Shown here piece after piece: positions 26,764-35,937 of a stretch of DNA of 64,000 bases. How positions within the stretch are numbered: position 1 is the first letter of the stretch; each line of letters begins with the position of its first letter. The DNA comes from Sphingomonas corticis (GTDB lineage: Bacteria > Pseudomonadota > Alphaproteobacteria > Sphingomonadales > Sphingomonadaceae), in assembly GCF_012035195.1 (NCBI RefSeq), contig NZ_JAAVJH010000006.1, positions 248,001 through 312,000 on the forward strand. Reading direction: 5' to 3'. The translations under genes were made by a program, and so were the position numbers. Below the pieces are notes generated by a model. The model ran no database searches. It worked only from the letters and a program-made list of their open reading frames with translations, and was not told where the DNA came from.

Positions 26764-28217
26764 TGTTCACCCCGATCTACATGCCCGAGCCGAGGCTGGA
26801 GTTCGGCGACGGCGGCCTCCACATCGATCCGCGCGCGGGGCTGCTGGACTACGGCCCGCTCCAGCCGATGGTCGGCGACGTCATCCGCGTGGGCGTGATC
26901 GGGACCGGCGAGACGATCGCCGGCTTCTCCAGGTTCCTCGAGCGGTGCCGGGAGGGCATCGGCGGCAAGCTGACCAAAGACGGTAAGCCGCACCCCCGCG
27001 CCAACCTCTTCCCGCCTTTTCCCGGGCTCCAGAACCGCAACCCATTCCGCTGCGGCTTCGCCACCGACGACACCCTGCAGCGGATGATCCCGAACGGCGA
27101 CATTCGCAAGGTGACGGGCATCGCGAAGCAGAACGACGCCGTCGGCGCGGCGGTCGAGCTCTTCGCCGACCAGACCCGCATCCTGCTGGAGGGGTCGTCC
27201 AAGCCGGACGTGATCGTGGCGGCGCTGCCGACCGACCTGATCGCCAAGATCGTCAACGCGAAGGCCGGCGGTGGCAGCGAGGATGGCGACGACGACCGCG
27301 ACCCGCTCAACTTCCGCGACATGTACAAGGCCCGGGCGCTGCTGATGCACGCGCCCACGCAGGTCGCGTGGCCGACGCTGTGGGACGACCACGCGAAGAT
27401 CCCCCACAAGATCCGCAAGACCATGCGCAAGGTGCAGGACCCGGCGACCCGCGCGTGGAACATGCTCAACGCGCTGTTCTACAAGGCCGGGCGGGCGCCG
27501 TGGCGGCTGCCGGTCAGGGAGGGCGAATACAAGACGACGTTCCTGGGCATCGGCTTCTACAAGGACCTCGGCGGTCGCAACCTGATGACCAGCACCGCGC
27601 AGATGTTCGACGAGCGCGGCCGGGGCCTTATCCTGCGCGGCGGCAAGGCGCTGCACGACAAGCACGACAGGCATCCCTATCTCGAGCGCGGCGACGCCTA
27701 TCAGCTCGTCGTGCGGTCGCTCGAGGAGTATCGGGCGCAGCACGGCCACCTGCCTGCGCGGCTGGTGATCATGAAGACGTCGCGGTTCGACGCGGCCGAG
27801 GCGGACGGCATGATGGCGGCGGCGACCGACGCGGGCATCTCGTTCAGCGACCTCGTCTGGGTTTCGGAGAGCCCGCACCAGATGCTGATGCGAGAGGGCA
27901 ACTACCCGGCTTTCAGGGGGACGGGCGTCGAGCTCGGCGGCGACCTGATGCTCTACACCCGCGGCAGCGTGCCTTGGTATCGCACCTACCCCGGCGCCAG
28001 AACGCCCAACCCGCTGCTGCTGCGTCCGCACAGCTGCGACTCGCCGATCGAGCAGCTGGGCGAGGAGATCCTCGGCCTGACGAAGATGAACTGGAACTCC
28101 ACCCAGTTCGACCAGGCCCTGCCGATCCCGATCCGCGCCGCCCGGCAGGTGGGCAAGGTGCTGAAGCACGTCAGCGACGCCCAGATCGAGCGGTCGGACT
28201 ATCGATTCTACATCTGA
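26763..28217 (+). CDS. short prokaryotic Argonaute (MID-PIWI)
   Basis: A 484-residue short Argonaute lacking N and PAZ domains. The MID part includes FRDMYKARALLMHAPTQVAW and FYKAGRAPWRL, with Lys and Gln placed to hold a guide 5' phosphate. PIWI ends TKMNWNSTQFDQALPIPIR and VGKVLKHV. Where active PIWI has G-[IV]-D, this protein has GIGF (262-265), so it should bind but not cut. It starts within the stop of the DREN-APAZ gene and would form a heterodimer with it that detects invading nucleic acid. Confidence 0.9.
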   Translation: MFTPIYMPEPRLEFGDGGLHIDPRAGLLDYGPLQPMVGDVIRVGVIGTGETIAGFSRFLERCREGIGGKLTKDGKPHPRANLFPPFPGLQNRNPFRCGFATDDTLQRMIPNGDIRKVTGIAKQNDAVGAAVELFADQTRILLEGSSKPDVIVAALPTDLIAKIVNAKAGGGSEDGDDDRDPLNFRDMYKARALLMHAPTQVAWPTLWDDHAKIPHKIRKTMRKVQDPATRAWNMLNALFYKAGRAPWRLPVREGEYKTTFLGIGFYKDLGGRNLMTSTAQMFDERGRGLILRGGKALHDKHDRHPYLERGDAYQLVVRSLEEYRAQHGHLPARLVIMKTSRFDAAEADGMMAAATDAGISFSDLVWVSESPHQMLMREGNYPAFRGTGVELGGDLMLYTRGSVPWYRTYPGARTPNPLLLRPHSCDSPIEQLGEEILGLTKMNWNSTQFDQALPIPIRAARQVGKVLKHVSDAQIERSDYRFYI

Positions 28218-28272
28218 GACGGCCTGCGCCGTCGTTCGGCTGCTTATCGGCCGGACGCGAAGGCCCGGGTGG

Positions 28273-28689
28273 TCACGACCACCAGCTGTGGACGTGGGCA
28301 CGTGCGCGATCGCCCAGGCTCGCATTGATGATGTCGCAGACCACCTCGGCCATCGCGCAAGCCACGCCGCATTCCTGGCCGTGATGCGCCCAGGTGCGCC
28401 TCACGTCCCAAGTGCCGCAGTAGGTGCCCTTCTCGACAGCGCCGATGCGCTTTAGCGCGTTGAGCAGCCTGCGGTCGCCGACCGTCATGATGACGCATGC
28501 GCCGCCATAGGCGTCGAGGCCCAGGTTGAGCCTGCGCCGCTCCTCGCGCCAGGCGTGCACCGCCTCCTCGGCGCGCATCCCCGCATAGTCGAAGAGCTCG
28601 GCGAGCGCGGCATCGTTGGCGTCCTTGCCTCCGTCGATCGGCATCGGCGGTGCGGTCGCCAGGTCGTGACGGGGCGGTCCGGCCCTCAC
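28273..28689 (-). CDS. hypothetical protein at the end of the helicase-methylase operon
   Basis: A 138-residue protein of unknown function: a helical region LAELFDYAGMRAEEAVHAW, then GGACVIMTVGDRRLLNALKR, and the Cys-rich YCGTWDVRRTWAHHGQECGV. The GTG at 28689 makes a 4-base GTGA overlap with the stop of the helicase gene, so it is translationally coupled to that operon. No motif tells its function; the Cys/His pattern could bind a metal. It ends 55 bases from the convergent Argonaute gene. Confidence 0.6.
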   Translation of the reverse strand: MRAGPPRHDLATAPPMPIDGGKDANDAALAELFDYAGMRAEEAVHAWREERRRLNLGLDAYGGACVIMTVGDRRLLNALKRIGAVEKGTYCGTWDVRRTWAHHGQECGVACAMAEVVCDIINASLGDRARAHVHSWWS

Positions 28690-31600
28690 GCCGCCGCCCT
28701 CGACGGCAGGGCGCCCGAGGCTGGCGAACCGCCGGGGAACGCGGGCGAGCCCGGCGTCCAGAACTCGGCCGAATCGAAGTTCTTGCCGTAGAAGTCGCGG
28801 TCCAGGGTGACGCGCACCGGCTTGGACAGCGTGTCGGTCGACACCGTCCACTCCTTCGGGCTGAGGGTCGCCGCCTGGTATCCGGGCGGCAGCAGGTCGG
28901 CGTCGCCGATGACGCGCGCCAGATCCGCGAGGTCGAGCGCCGCGTGGCCGAGCATTGGCATCTCGTCCAGTGCTGCGTTCTCGTCGTCCAGGTCGACGGC
29001 GGGCGGCGGCTGGTTGACCTGCCCGGCGACCATGGCGTCGATGTCTACGTGCGCGCCCGACAGGGCCAGTTCGGCGATGCGCTTGCTGACGGAAGACAGG
29101 ATCGGCTGCAGGCCGCCGACCAGCGTCTCGAAGAGCCGGATCCGGGACGACAGCGCCTGGTAGACCTGCGTCTCGATGGTGTCGGCGTAGTGCAGGTTGA
29201 CGATGCGGATGTCGTCGAACCTCTGGCCGAGGCGGTCGACGCGCCCGATGCGCTGCTCCACCCGCATCGGGTTCCAGGGCATGTCGTAGTTGATGAGCGA
29301 CCCGCAGAACTGGAAGTTCAGCCCCTCAGCGGCCGCGTCGGTGCAGAGCAGGACGTCGCCTTGGCCGGCCCGGAACCGACGCTTGATGTCCGCCCGCGAC
29401 ACCGGCCGCCATCGGCCGTCCACGCCGCGGACTTCGCCGCCCCGGCCGGAGAAGCAGATGATCTCGCGCCCCGTCTCGCGGGCGAGCCAGTCGCGCAGCG
29501 CATCCATCGTGTCGGTGTAGCCGGTGAACACCATGGTCTGCTGGTAGCCGTCCGCCTCAAGCGCCTTCAGCTCGCGCGCTAGGGCGAGCGCCTTGCTGTC
29601 GGGTGGCAGCTGCGCGATCCGGTCGAGGAGCGATTGGATGGCGTCGGCCTCGAGCAGCTGGCGCGCCTCACGGTCATGATCCGCGGCCTCGTCCGCGTCG
29701 ATCTCCTGGCCCTCGTCCTCCAGCCCGACGAGGTCGTCGTCGCTGTCCTTCGCGCGCTCCAGCCGGCCTTTCAGCGAGCAGGCTAGGGCGGTGAAGCTGG
29801 ACGACAGGCGCTTGCGGTAGATGGTGAGGACGAAGCCGACCGCGGCGCGCGTCTTCTCGTCGGCGGTGGCGTAGGCGTCGGTGATCAGCTTCTCGGTGGC
29901 CTCGTAGAGCTCGCGCTCGGCCGGGCTCATGTCGATGAAGCGATCGGCGACGACGCGTGTCGCGATGCGCGCGTCCAGCTTGCCCTCGGTGCGGTAGCGG
30001 CGGAGCAGCGCCCGGGTATGGCGCGATACGAGGGCGCTGATCGGGGTGTGGCCGAGCATGATGCGGACGGCGGCCTGGCGCTCGGCGGGAGCGAGCCGGC
30101 GCCGTTTGATCGAGGACTCGCCCCGCAGCGCGGCGAGCACCGTCCGCACGGCCACGCGGGAGAGGGGCGGGTTGCGGCTGCCGGCGCCGATGGCGGCGGC
30201 ACGATGCTCGGCGAGCGGACCGTATTCGCGCTCGGTCGCCTGGAACAGCCGGGCGCACCCCTCGAAGGCCGACGCCGGCACCAGCGGCTCGCGCAACGCT
30301 TCGAAGTAGCGCTCGAACTCGTCCGGCGTCCATTCGTCGGGGAGGCCGAGGAGCGCGAGCAGGTCGTAGAGCTCCAGCGCGTTTGTCTGGAGCGGCGTCG
30401 CGGTGAGGAGCACCAGACCGCGCGTGCGGGCGCGCAGATCGCGGAGCAGCCGCATCAGCATGTTGGGCTCGGACTTCCTGCCGGTCCGCGACACGCGGGC
30501 GTGGTGCGCCTCGTCCACGACGACGAGGTCGTATTCGTCGGCGGTGAGCAGCTCGGGCCGTCGGTCGCGTCGACGGGCGAGATGGCTCGACATGATGACG
30601 AACGGCTCGCGCGACCATGCGAGCCGGCTGACCGGCGTCGCGACGGTGGTCTGCGTGGCGGGGTCGTAGCGGTGCATGCACTGGCCGTCATAGAGGGGCC
30701 AGTTGAGCGCGAACTTCTCGCGCAGTTCCGCCTGCCACTGCGGGCAGACGTTGGCCGGCGCGAGGATGATCGCCCGGCGCATGCGGCCGGCCAGCCACGA
30801 CTGCCGGATCAGCAGGCCGGCCTGGATGGTCTTGCCGAGACCGACCTCGTCGGCGACCAGCAGCCTCGGTGCGTGGTCGGGCGCGTCGCCGTACATGCGC
30901 AGGAACGCCTTGCGCTGGTGCGGCCAGGCTTCGACGGGGCTGGTCGCCTCGCCGACCCAGACCCCGCCGTCGGGGTTTGTGGCAGCGTTGGCGATGCGGT
31001 CCCAGACCTCGGCGCGGCGCTCGGCCGGGCTGACGTCTTCGACCGGCGTCGGCGCCTCGATCTCGACGTTCGGCTCCTCCGCCGCGGGTTGTTCCTCCTG
31101 CTCCTTGGCGGCGCGCTTGAGCCGCCGCGGTGCCTCGTCGTCTGACGGCAGGAACTTGAGGAGCTCGTCGCGAACGGCCGTCGGCACGTCCACCACGATC
31201 ACGCTGTCCGCCTCGTCCTCCCAGTAGCGGTCGAACGCCGCGTCCTCGTCGTCGACGTATTCCGCCGCGGGACCCCAGGAGGTGAACACGCTGATCGTCT
31301 CGCCGTTGAGCCGCCAGCCTTGGTATGTCTCGTTGAGCGAGCCGGTGAAGGCCAGGCGGTCGCCTGTCTTGTCCTCGACGATGCCACACTTCTCGTGGAA
31401 GATCGTCGTGCCGCCCACCGGGATGCGTGTGCCGGGCCGGCACCGGACGGCGACCTTGATGTCGAGCAGGCGGTGGCAGACGAGCCAGGCGAGTAGTTCC
31501 AATGCCTGCTGCTCGTCGCCCTCCTTGGCCGCGGGCAGGGCCTGACCGAGCTTGTCGGAGAGCATCTCGCCCATGGACAGGCCGTCCTCCACGGCCTTCA

Positions 31601-31826
31601 CCTCGGCGTCGTCGAGCGTGCAGCCGACGATCAGCCGCATGGCACCCTCGTTCAGCGCGAGGTGCTCTATGCCGGCCGATGCGAGGGCGAGGCCCTCGGC
31701 GTTGAAGTAGCCGGTGATGCGGTCGTAGCGCTTGGCGGTGGAGAGCGCGGGCACGTAGAACTTGCGCACGAGGTCGCCGTCCTCGCGCGTGTATTTCCGC
31801 TTCCAGGTTCGGTCGCTCAGAAGCAT
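28686..31826 (-). CDS. PLD-domain SNF2/SWI2-type helicase of the defence operon
   Basis: A 1046-residue protein. The N-terminal third is a phospholipase-D-like domain with HEKCGI (H144, K146) and the NET of FTGSLNET, though only one clear HxK motif is visible. SNF2 helicase motifs follow: DEVGLGKTIQAG (326-337), VVVDEAHH, LLTATPLQTN, VFTGYTDT, CTDAAAEGLN and QRIGRVDRLGQ. Such proteins translocate on double-stranded DNA. With the DUF1156 methyltransferase and DUF499 ATPase upstream it forms a helicase-methylase-ATPase set. The start at 31826 follows GGAGACGCAG. Confidence 0.88.
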   Translation of the reverse strand: MLLSDRTWKRKYTREDGDLVRKFYVPALSTAKRYDRITGYFNAEGLALASAGIEHLALNEGAMRLIVGCTLDDAEVKAVEDGLSMGEMLSDKLGQALPAAKEGDEQQALELLAWLVCHRLLDIKVAVRCRPGTRIPVGGTTIFHEKCGIVEDKTGDRLAFTGSLNETYQGWRLNGETISVFTSWGPAAEYVDDEDAAFDRYWEDEADSVIVVDVPTAVRDELLKFLPSDDEAPRRLKRAAKEQEEQPAAEEPNVEIEAPTPVEDVSPAERRAEVWDRIANAATNPDGGVWVGEATSPVEAWPHQRKAFLRMYGDAPDHAPRLLVADEVGLGKTIQAGLLIRQSWLAGRMRRAIILAPANVCPQWQAELREKFALNWPLYDGQCMHRYDPATQTTVATPVSRLAWSREPFVIMSSHLARRRDRRPELLTADEYDLVVVDEAHHARVSRTGRKSEPNMLMRLLRDLRARTRGLVLLTATPLQTNALELYDLLALLGLPDEWTPDEFERYFEALREPLVPASAFEGCARLFQATEREYGPLAEHRAAAIGAGSRNPPLSRVAVRTVLAALRGESSIKRRRLAPAERQAAVRIMLGHTPISALVSRHTRALLRRYRTEGKLDARIATRVVADRFIDMSPAERELYEATEKLITDAYATADEKTRAAVGFVLTIYRKRLSSSFTALACSLKGRLERAKDSDDDLVGLEDEGQEIDADEAADHDREARQLLEADAIQSLLDRIAQLPPDSKALALARELKALEADGYQQTMVFTGYTDTMDALRDWLARETGREIICFSGRGGEVRGVDGRWRPVSRADIKRRFRAGQGDVLLCTDAAAEGLNFQFCGSLINYDMPWNPMRVEQRIGRVDRLGQRFDDIRIVNLHYADTIETQVYQALSSRIRLFETLVGGLQPILSSVSKRIAELALSGAHVDIDAMVAGQVNQPPPAVDLDDENAALDEMPMLGHAALDLADLARVIGDADLLPPGYQAATLSPKEWTVSTDTLSKPVRVTLDRDFYGKNFDSAEFWTPGSPAFPGGSPASGALPSRAAA

Positions 31827-31851
31827 CTGCGTCTCCGGTGCCCGCGGCCCG

Positions 31852-32548
31852 TTACTTCTTCGCCGGCGGGGGCGGAGGAGGTGGCGGTGGCAGCGTCTGG
31901 GTCGGGGCTCGCGGCGCCGGCGTGACGCCGCCCTGGACCCGACCGCCCGGGGCGATGTGGCTCGGGGCGCGCGGCGGCGGCGACGTCCCCCGCGTGCCGG
32001 TTGACGGTCGGGGTGGGCTGGGCGGCGGTGGGGGCGGGGCAGGCGCACGCGTCGGTGCCCGCGGCGGCGGGTTGACACCCTCGTTGAGGCGCGACGGCCG
32101 TGACGGCGGACTGGGTGGCGGCGGGGGGCTTGGGCGACGGCTCATCGGCGGACACCACGTTCGATGTTACGAAGGAGAACAAACATAGAAGACTGAGCGG
32201 GAACGACCAAGTGGCAACCGTGTGGAGAAGCCCGAGCACCCGCGAGGGGGCCGGCGGCGTCTCGTCGTTCAGCGCTGCCCGTCGGCGGTCGATCTCCCGG
32301 CGCGCGGCGCCGAAGCTGAAGGTGAGCGCCAGCAGCCCGACGACGCTGAACGTCCATCCCGTGACGAGGACGGGCCGCCAGATCGCCGTCCTCAGCGGCG
32401 CGACGCTGCCGACGAACGAGATCGACGCCGCGAACAGCGCGGTGTGCGCCAGCGCGATGAACGAGTCCCGCTGGGTCTCGTTCTGCTGGTGCGCCGCGTC
32501 GAGCGCCGTGCGCTCGTGGGCGAAGTCGTCGTCCGTCCGTCCGCTCAT
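31852..32548 (-). CDS. membrane protein with proline-rich tail, apparent frameshift
   Basis: The N-terminal about 130 residues ([20 protein letters not shown]) have three hydrophobic segments ([45 protein letters not shown]). After SADEPSPK the frame meets a run of six G on the plus strand (32123-32128, C on the coding strand). The uninterrupted frame continues to 31817 with no protein-like pattern. A one-base shift at this run gives a tail with three PPPRAPT-like repeats ending PPPAKK at 31852, 25 bases before the helicase start, which I think is the real one. Function unknown. It overlaps the methyltransferase stop by four bases. Confidence 0.5.
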
Positions 32549-35445
32549 TCGGCGGCTTCGAGCTGCTCGTAGAGCGACAGCTGCTTCGGCGCGCCGATCT
32601 CCTCGCCGTAGACGATGCGGCGCAGCTTTTCGAGCGCGTCGAAGTCGTCGGCGGCTGGCTTGACCGCGTCGTCGGCGTCGATGCCCGAGAAGGTCTTTGA
32701 CGGCGGCAGCACCTCCAGCATCACCTCCAGCGCGACCTTGAACTCGTCGTCATTCAGCAGGCCGTTGGCCTCAAGCTGGTCGCGCGCCGCCTCGACGCTC
32801 TGCTTGCGCGCGGTGTTGGCCGCGTGATGCAGCGCGTCGATCATGCCGCGCGAGCCGTCCGCCGGTCCAAGCGCACCCTTGGCGACGCGGGTGGCGCTGT
32901 CCCACAGCTTGAGGTCGGAACCCTTCTTCTCGGCCAGGCGCCCCACGACCTGCGTCATGTCGAGGCCGACGGCGCGGGCGAGGCGAAGGCCCTCGTCATA
33001 GGCGAACTGGGGCGCGCGGAACGCGTCCCAGGCGAGCGCGACCCAGGCGGTGGCCGGGTCCATGTCGCGGCTGGCGCGGCGGTCGGCGAGCTGGGCGAGG
33101 CGCCACGCCTTCACCTCGCGGCGCGCGGCGTTGAGCGCGTCCTCGGGGCGGACGGCGTAGGGATCGAACTCTTCCAGCAGGTCGCCCTGAGACCCCCGCT
33201 TCGCGGGCGGCTGCGGCGCGGGCGTGCCCCGGGTCAGCGGCCAGTGGCGGGAGAACGCCTCAAGCGCCGGCCCGAAGCTCGCGAGATAGAGGTCGACGCC
33301 GGCGATGCCGGACGCCTGGAACTCGTCGATGCGCTCGCGCACCGCCTTGGCGACCAGCGGCTCGACCTCCTCCCAGTAACTCGCCTCGCCGCCCTGCTCC
33401 AGACGAGGACGGCAGACGAGGAAGATGGTGGAGTTCGCGGCGGCCTTGTCCTTGATGTGGAGCGATCCCGATGCCTCGGTGTTCACGGGCCACGAGGCGG
33501 TAATGACGAAGCCGGCGTCCATCAGCGACATGGCGAGCGCGTCCCACGCACCCGTGTCCTTGTGCGTGAACATGACGGTCATGATGCCGTCGTCCTTCAG
33601 CACCCGGCGGCATTCGGCGAAGATGCCGGCCATCTTGTCCTGGTAGTCGCGGTTGGCGAGCTTATCGGCGCCCTTCTGGCCCTTGAAGTGGGCCTTGTTG
33701 GCGACCGCCTCCGTCTCCTTGTCGGCGAGGCGGCGGGTGAACAGCTCCGGCACGACGAGGCCGGCGGTGCGCTTCAGCCAGACGTAGAAGAAGTCCGACA
33801 GCTCGGCATACATGACGTTGGCACCGTAGGGCGGGTCCATGACAACGGCGTCGACGGACTTGTCGGCGAGGTGCGGCATCGATGCGCCGGAGCCGTTGGT
33901 GACGGTAATTGTGCCGGTCGTCTTCTGGACCGCGTCCAGCATGTCGCCGCGCTTGTTCGCGCCGACCATGGTGATCAGCTCCTTCAACGCCTTGCCGGTC
34001 GCCTCGACGGCCCAGTCGAACCCCATGCCTTCGATCAGCAGGGCCATTTCCGCGTAGGACCACTTGAATGCGAAATCATGGCGGTCGAAGGTGTTGGCAA
34101 GAGTTTCACGATTGACGATCCAGCGCGTCATCCGCGAACCGTAGTCGCGCAGCTTGTCCATGCCGATCGCGAGATAGACGTAGGCGGCTGCGCGCGCTTC
34201 GCTCAGCAAGCCGTTTGCTCGATCGGCTTCGAGCAGTTCGCGGAATACCTCTACGCCGGTGCCATGGGCGAGCAGCTGTCGAGCAGAAAACATGTCGCGC
34301 CAGAGCGGCATGCCATACTGACGCGGACGGTCGTCGTTAGTATTCGCGGGATAGGCTTCACTCGGAACGACATCCATGACCTCCCACTCGGAGAGCTTGT
34401 CCGCAAGCGCTGTTGAGAGCATCTCGCTGTTGTCATCGTCTTCGGTCGGGGCACGATAACCACGGATCCACTTGATCCTGTTCTTGCCGGTTTTGGTCTT
34501 GGTGACGAGCTGCCGCTTGTAGACGACGGCAAAGAGTTGATCTCCCATTCCGCCGGCTTGCGCCTGTCGCTTGATGTCGTCGCCGTCGATCGGGCGACCG
34601 CAGTCTGGGTAGGGGCAGATTCCATCGCCACCGGCGACGGTGCCCTCTGATTGATCCTTGACGTTGTCGACGATTTCAAAGGAGCAGTGGCGAGCAGCGT
34701 CGCCGACACCGGACGCGAGATGCGGGATCAGCCGCACACCGGTTCCATCGGGCGCGAGCCGCCAGTTCGGCGACAACGGCACCTTGCCGGCGCAGTATGG
34801 GCAGACAACAGTGCGCGCCCAGAGGTAGCCGTCAGGACGGCAGTCTTCCTCCGGCTCAGGCGGAAACAAATCGGACAGGCGTTCACGGACCCGATCCGCC
34901 CAGACCGGGCCGATCGACTCGTACTCGCGCAATAGCTCTGCGCCGAACTTCGCCGGGTATTCCAGCGTTGCCTTCTCGATCAGGGTGGCGACCGGGTTCA
35001 GGTCGTTGGCGCTGGCCGAGAGTCCAAGGCGATATGCCTCGAACGGGATGGCGCCGCCGCCTGCGGTTGGGTCGACCACGACGAGGTCGGGATCGTCGAT
35101 GAGGTCGTCGAGCTCTTCCTGGGTCGGGTTATGCGAGAACGCACGCGGGTAGCCGTAGGCATCAGCGCCGAGACGCTCGCCAAGTCGGTCAGCGCGAGCG
35201 ATCCTGGCCCGTGCCGCAACGGGGTCTCCATGGATGCCGAGAGCATGCTTGAAAGCGTCGCGATCGGCGTTCTCGGGCAGGATGGAGGCGAGAACCGCCG
35301 CGCGCGAGGCGACGAGAGGCCGACGCGCCCACCAGACATGCAGACGGTTGGGCGCGGGGAACGGCGTCATCGGGGTGCGCTCGCGCACGCTCTCGATGCC
35401 GATCTCGGCGATGGGTAGGTAGCGCTCGATCAGGCGGGTGGTCAT
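32545..35445 (-). CDS. DUF1156-type DNA methyltransferase
   Basis: A 966-residue protein. The N-terminal DUF1156-like segment has [17 protein letters not shown]. The AdoMet-binding motif [15 protein letters not shown] is at 123-137 and the amino-methyltransferase catalytic motif DPPY at 537-540 ([12 protein letters not shown]). A zinc-finger-like cysteine pattern lies between (CPYC... CPYPDCG, residues about 215-282). It should methylate adenine N6 or cytosine N4 of DNA, marking the host chromosome. It sits between the DUF499 module and the helicase, the usual order in this system. Confidence 0.88.
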   Translation of the reverse strand: MTTRLIERYLPIAEIGIESVRERTPMTPFPAPNRLHVWWARRPLVASRAAVLASILPENADRDAFKHALGIHGDPVAARARIARADRLGERLGADAYGYPRAFSHNPTQEELDDLIDDPDLVVVDPTAGGGAIPFEAYRLGLSASANDLNPVATLIEKATLEYPAKFGAELLREYESIGPVWADRVRERLSDLFPPEPEEDCRPDGYLWARTVVCPYCAGKVPLSPNWRLAPDGTGVRLIPHLASGVGDAARHCSFEIVDNVKDQSEGTVAGGDGICPYPDCGRPIDGDDIKRQAQAGGMGDQLFAVVYKRQLVTKTKTGKNRIKWIRGYRAPTEDDDNSEMLSTALADKLSEWEVMDVVPSEAYPANTNDDRPRQYGMPLWRDMFSARQLLAHGTGVEVFRELLEADRANGLLSEARAAAYVYLAIGMDKLRDYGSRMTRWIVNRETLANTFDRHDFAFKWSYAEMALLIEGMGFDWAVEATGKALKELITMVGANKRGDMLDAVQKTTGTITVTNGSGASMPHLADKSVDAVVMDPPYGANVMYAELSDFFYVWLKRTAGLVVPELFTRRLADKETEAVANKAHFKGQKGADKLANRDYQDKMAGIFAECRRVLKDDGIMTVMFTHKDTGAWDALAMSLMDAGFVITASWPVNTEASGSLHIKDKAAANSTIFLVCRPRLEQGGEASYWEEVEPLVAKAVRERIDEFQASGIAGVDLYLASFGPALEAFSRHWPLTRGTPAPQPPAKRGSQGDLLEEFDPYAVRPEDALNAARREVKAWRLAQLADRRASRDMDPATAWVALAWDAFRAPQFAYDEGLRLARAVGLDMTQVVGRLAEKKGSDLKLWDSATRVAKGALGPADGSRGMIDALHHAANTARKQSVEAARDQLEANGLLNDDEFKVALEVMLEVLPPSKTFSGIDADDAVKPAADDFDALEKLRRIVYGEEIGAPKQLSLYEQLEAAE

Positions 35446-35463
35446 CGTTATCGTTCTTCCGGA

Positions 35464-35937
35464 TCAGCGCTGGGTGGTGGTGAGCAGCACGCGCAGCGCG
35501 GTCAGAACGCGGCGCGGGTTCTTGCGGTGGACGGCCATGCCGAGCCAGTAGGCGGCCTCCTCGCGCGCCATGTCCTCGATGCCCTCGGCGACCTGCACCA
35601 TTGCCGCGCGCGAGCGCATGGGCGCGAGCACGCGGAACATCAGCGCGATGCGCAGCGCCGCCGCCTCGTCGATGGGCGCGCGCATGCCCTCGACCGGCAT
35701 GACGTCGAGGCGGATGCCGGCATCGCGCAGCCGCTTGAGGATGCGGATCTGGTTGATCTCGAGGTTGCGCCCGGCGAGCCCGGCGACCCGCACGGGGACA
35801 GTGACGTGGGGGCTGGCCGGCGAGGGCAGCTGCCAGATCTCGACCTGGAGCTCGTTGCCAACCCGGCGGGCGCGGACCTCGTAGGAGGGCTGGATGGTTT
35901 GGCGGGCCATGTATTCGGCTTTCCTGCGGGTCTGCAT
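35464..35937 (-). CDS. small conserved protein between DUF499 and methyltransferase genes
   Basis: A 157-residue protein with a beta-rich N-terminal half (YEVRARRVGNELQVEIWQL, HVTVPVRVAGLAGRN) and a helical C-terminal half (AALRIALMFRVLAPMRSR, EEAAYWLGMAVHRKNPRRVL). Proteins of this size and place are reported with DUF499 genes under DUF3780- or DUF7680-like names; which fits here is unsure. The ATG at 35937 overlaps the DUF499 stop by one base (TGATG). Confidence 0.6.
   Translation of the reverse strand: MQTRRKAEYMARQTIQPSYEVRARRVGNELQVEIWQLPSPASPHVTVPVRVAGLAGRNLEINQIRILKRLRDAGIRLDVMPVEGMRAPIDEAAALRIALMFRVLAPMRSRAAMVQVAEGIEDMAREEAAYWLGMAVHRKNPRRVLTALRVLLTTTQR

Noticed and set aside
28686..31826. 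DISARM or classical restriction-modification as the name for the helicase operon
   Set aside because: The DUF499 ATPase plus DUF1156 methyltransferase set fits the helicase-methylase-ATPase group better; no DISARM-specific protein is seen.
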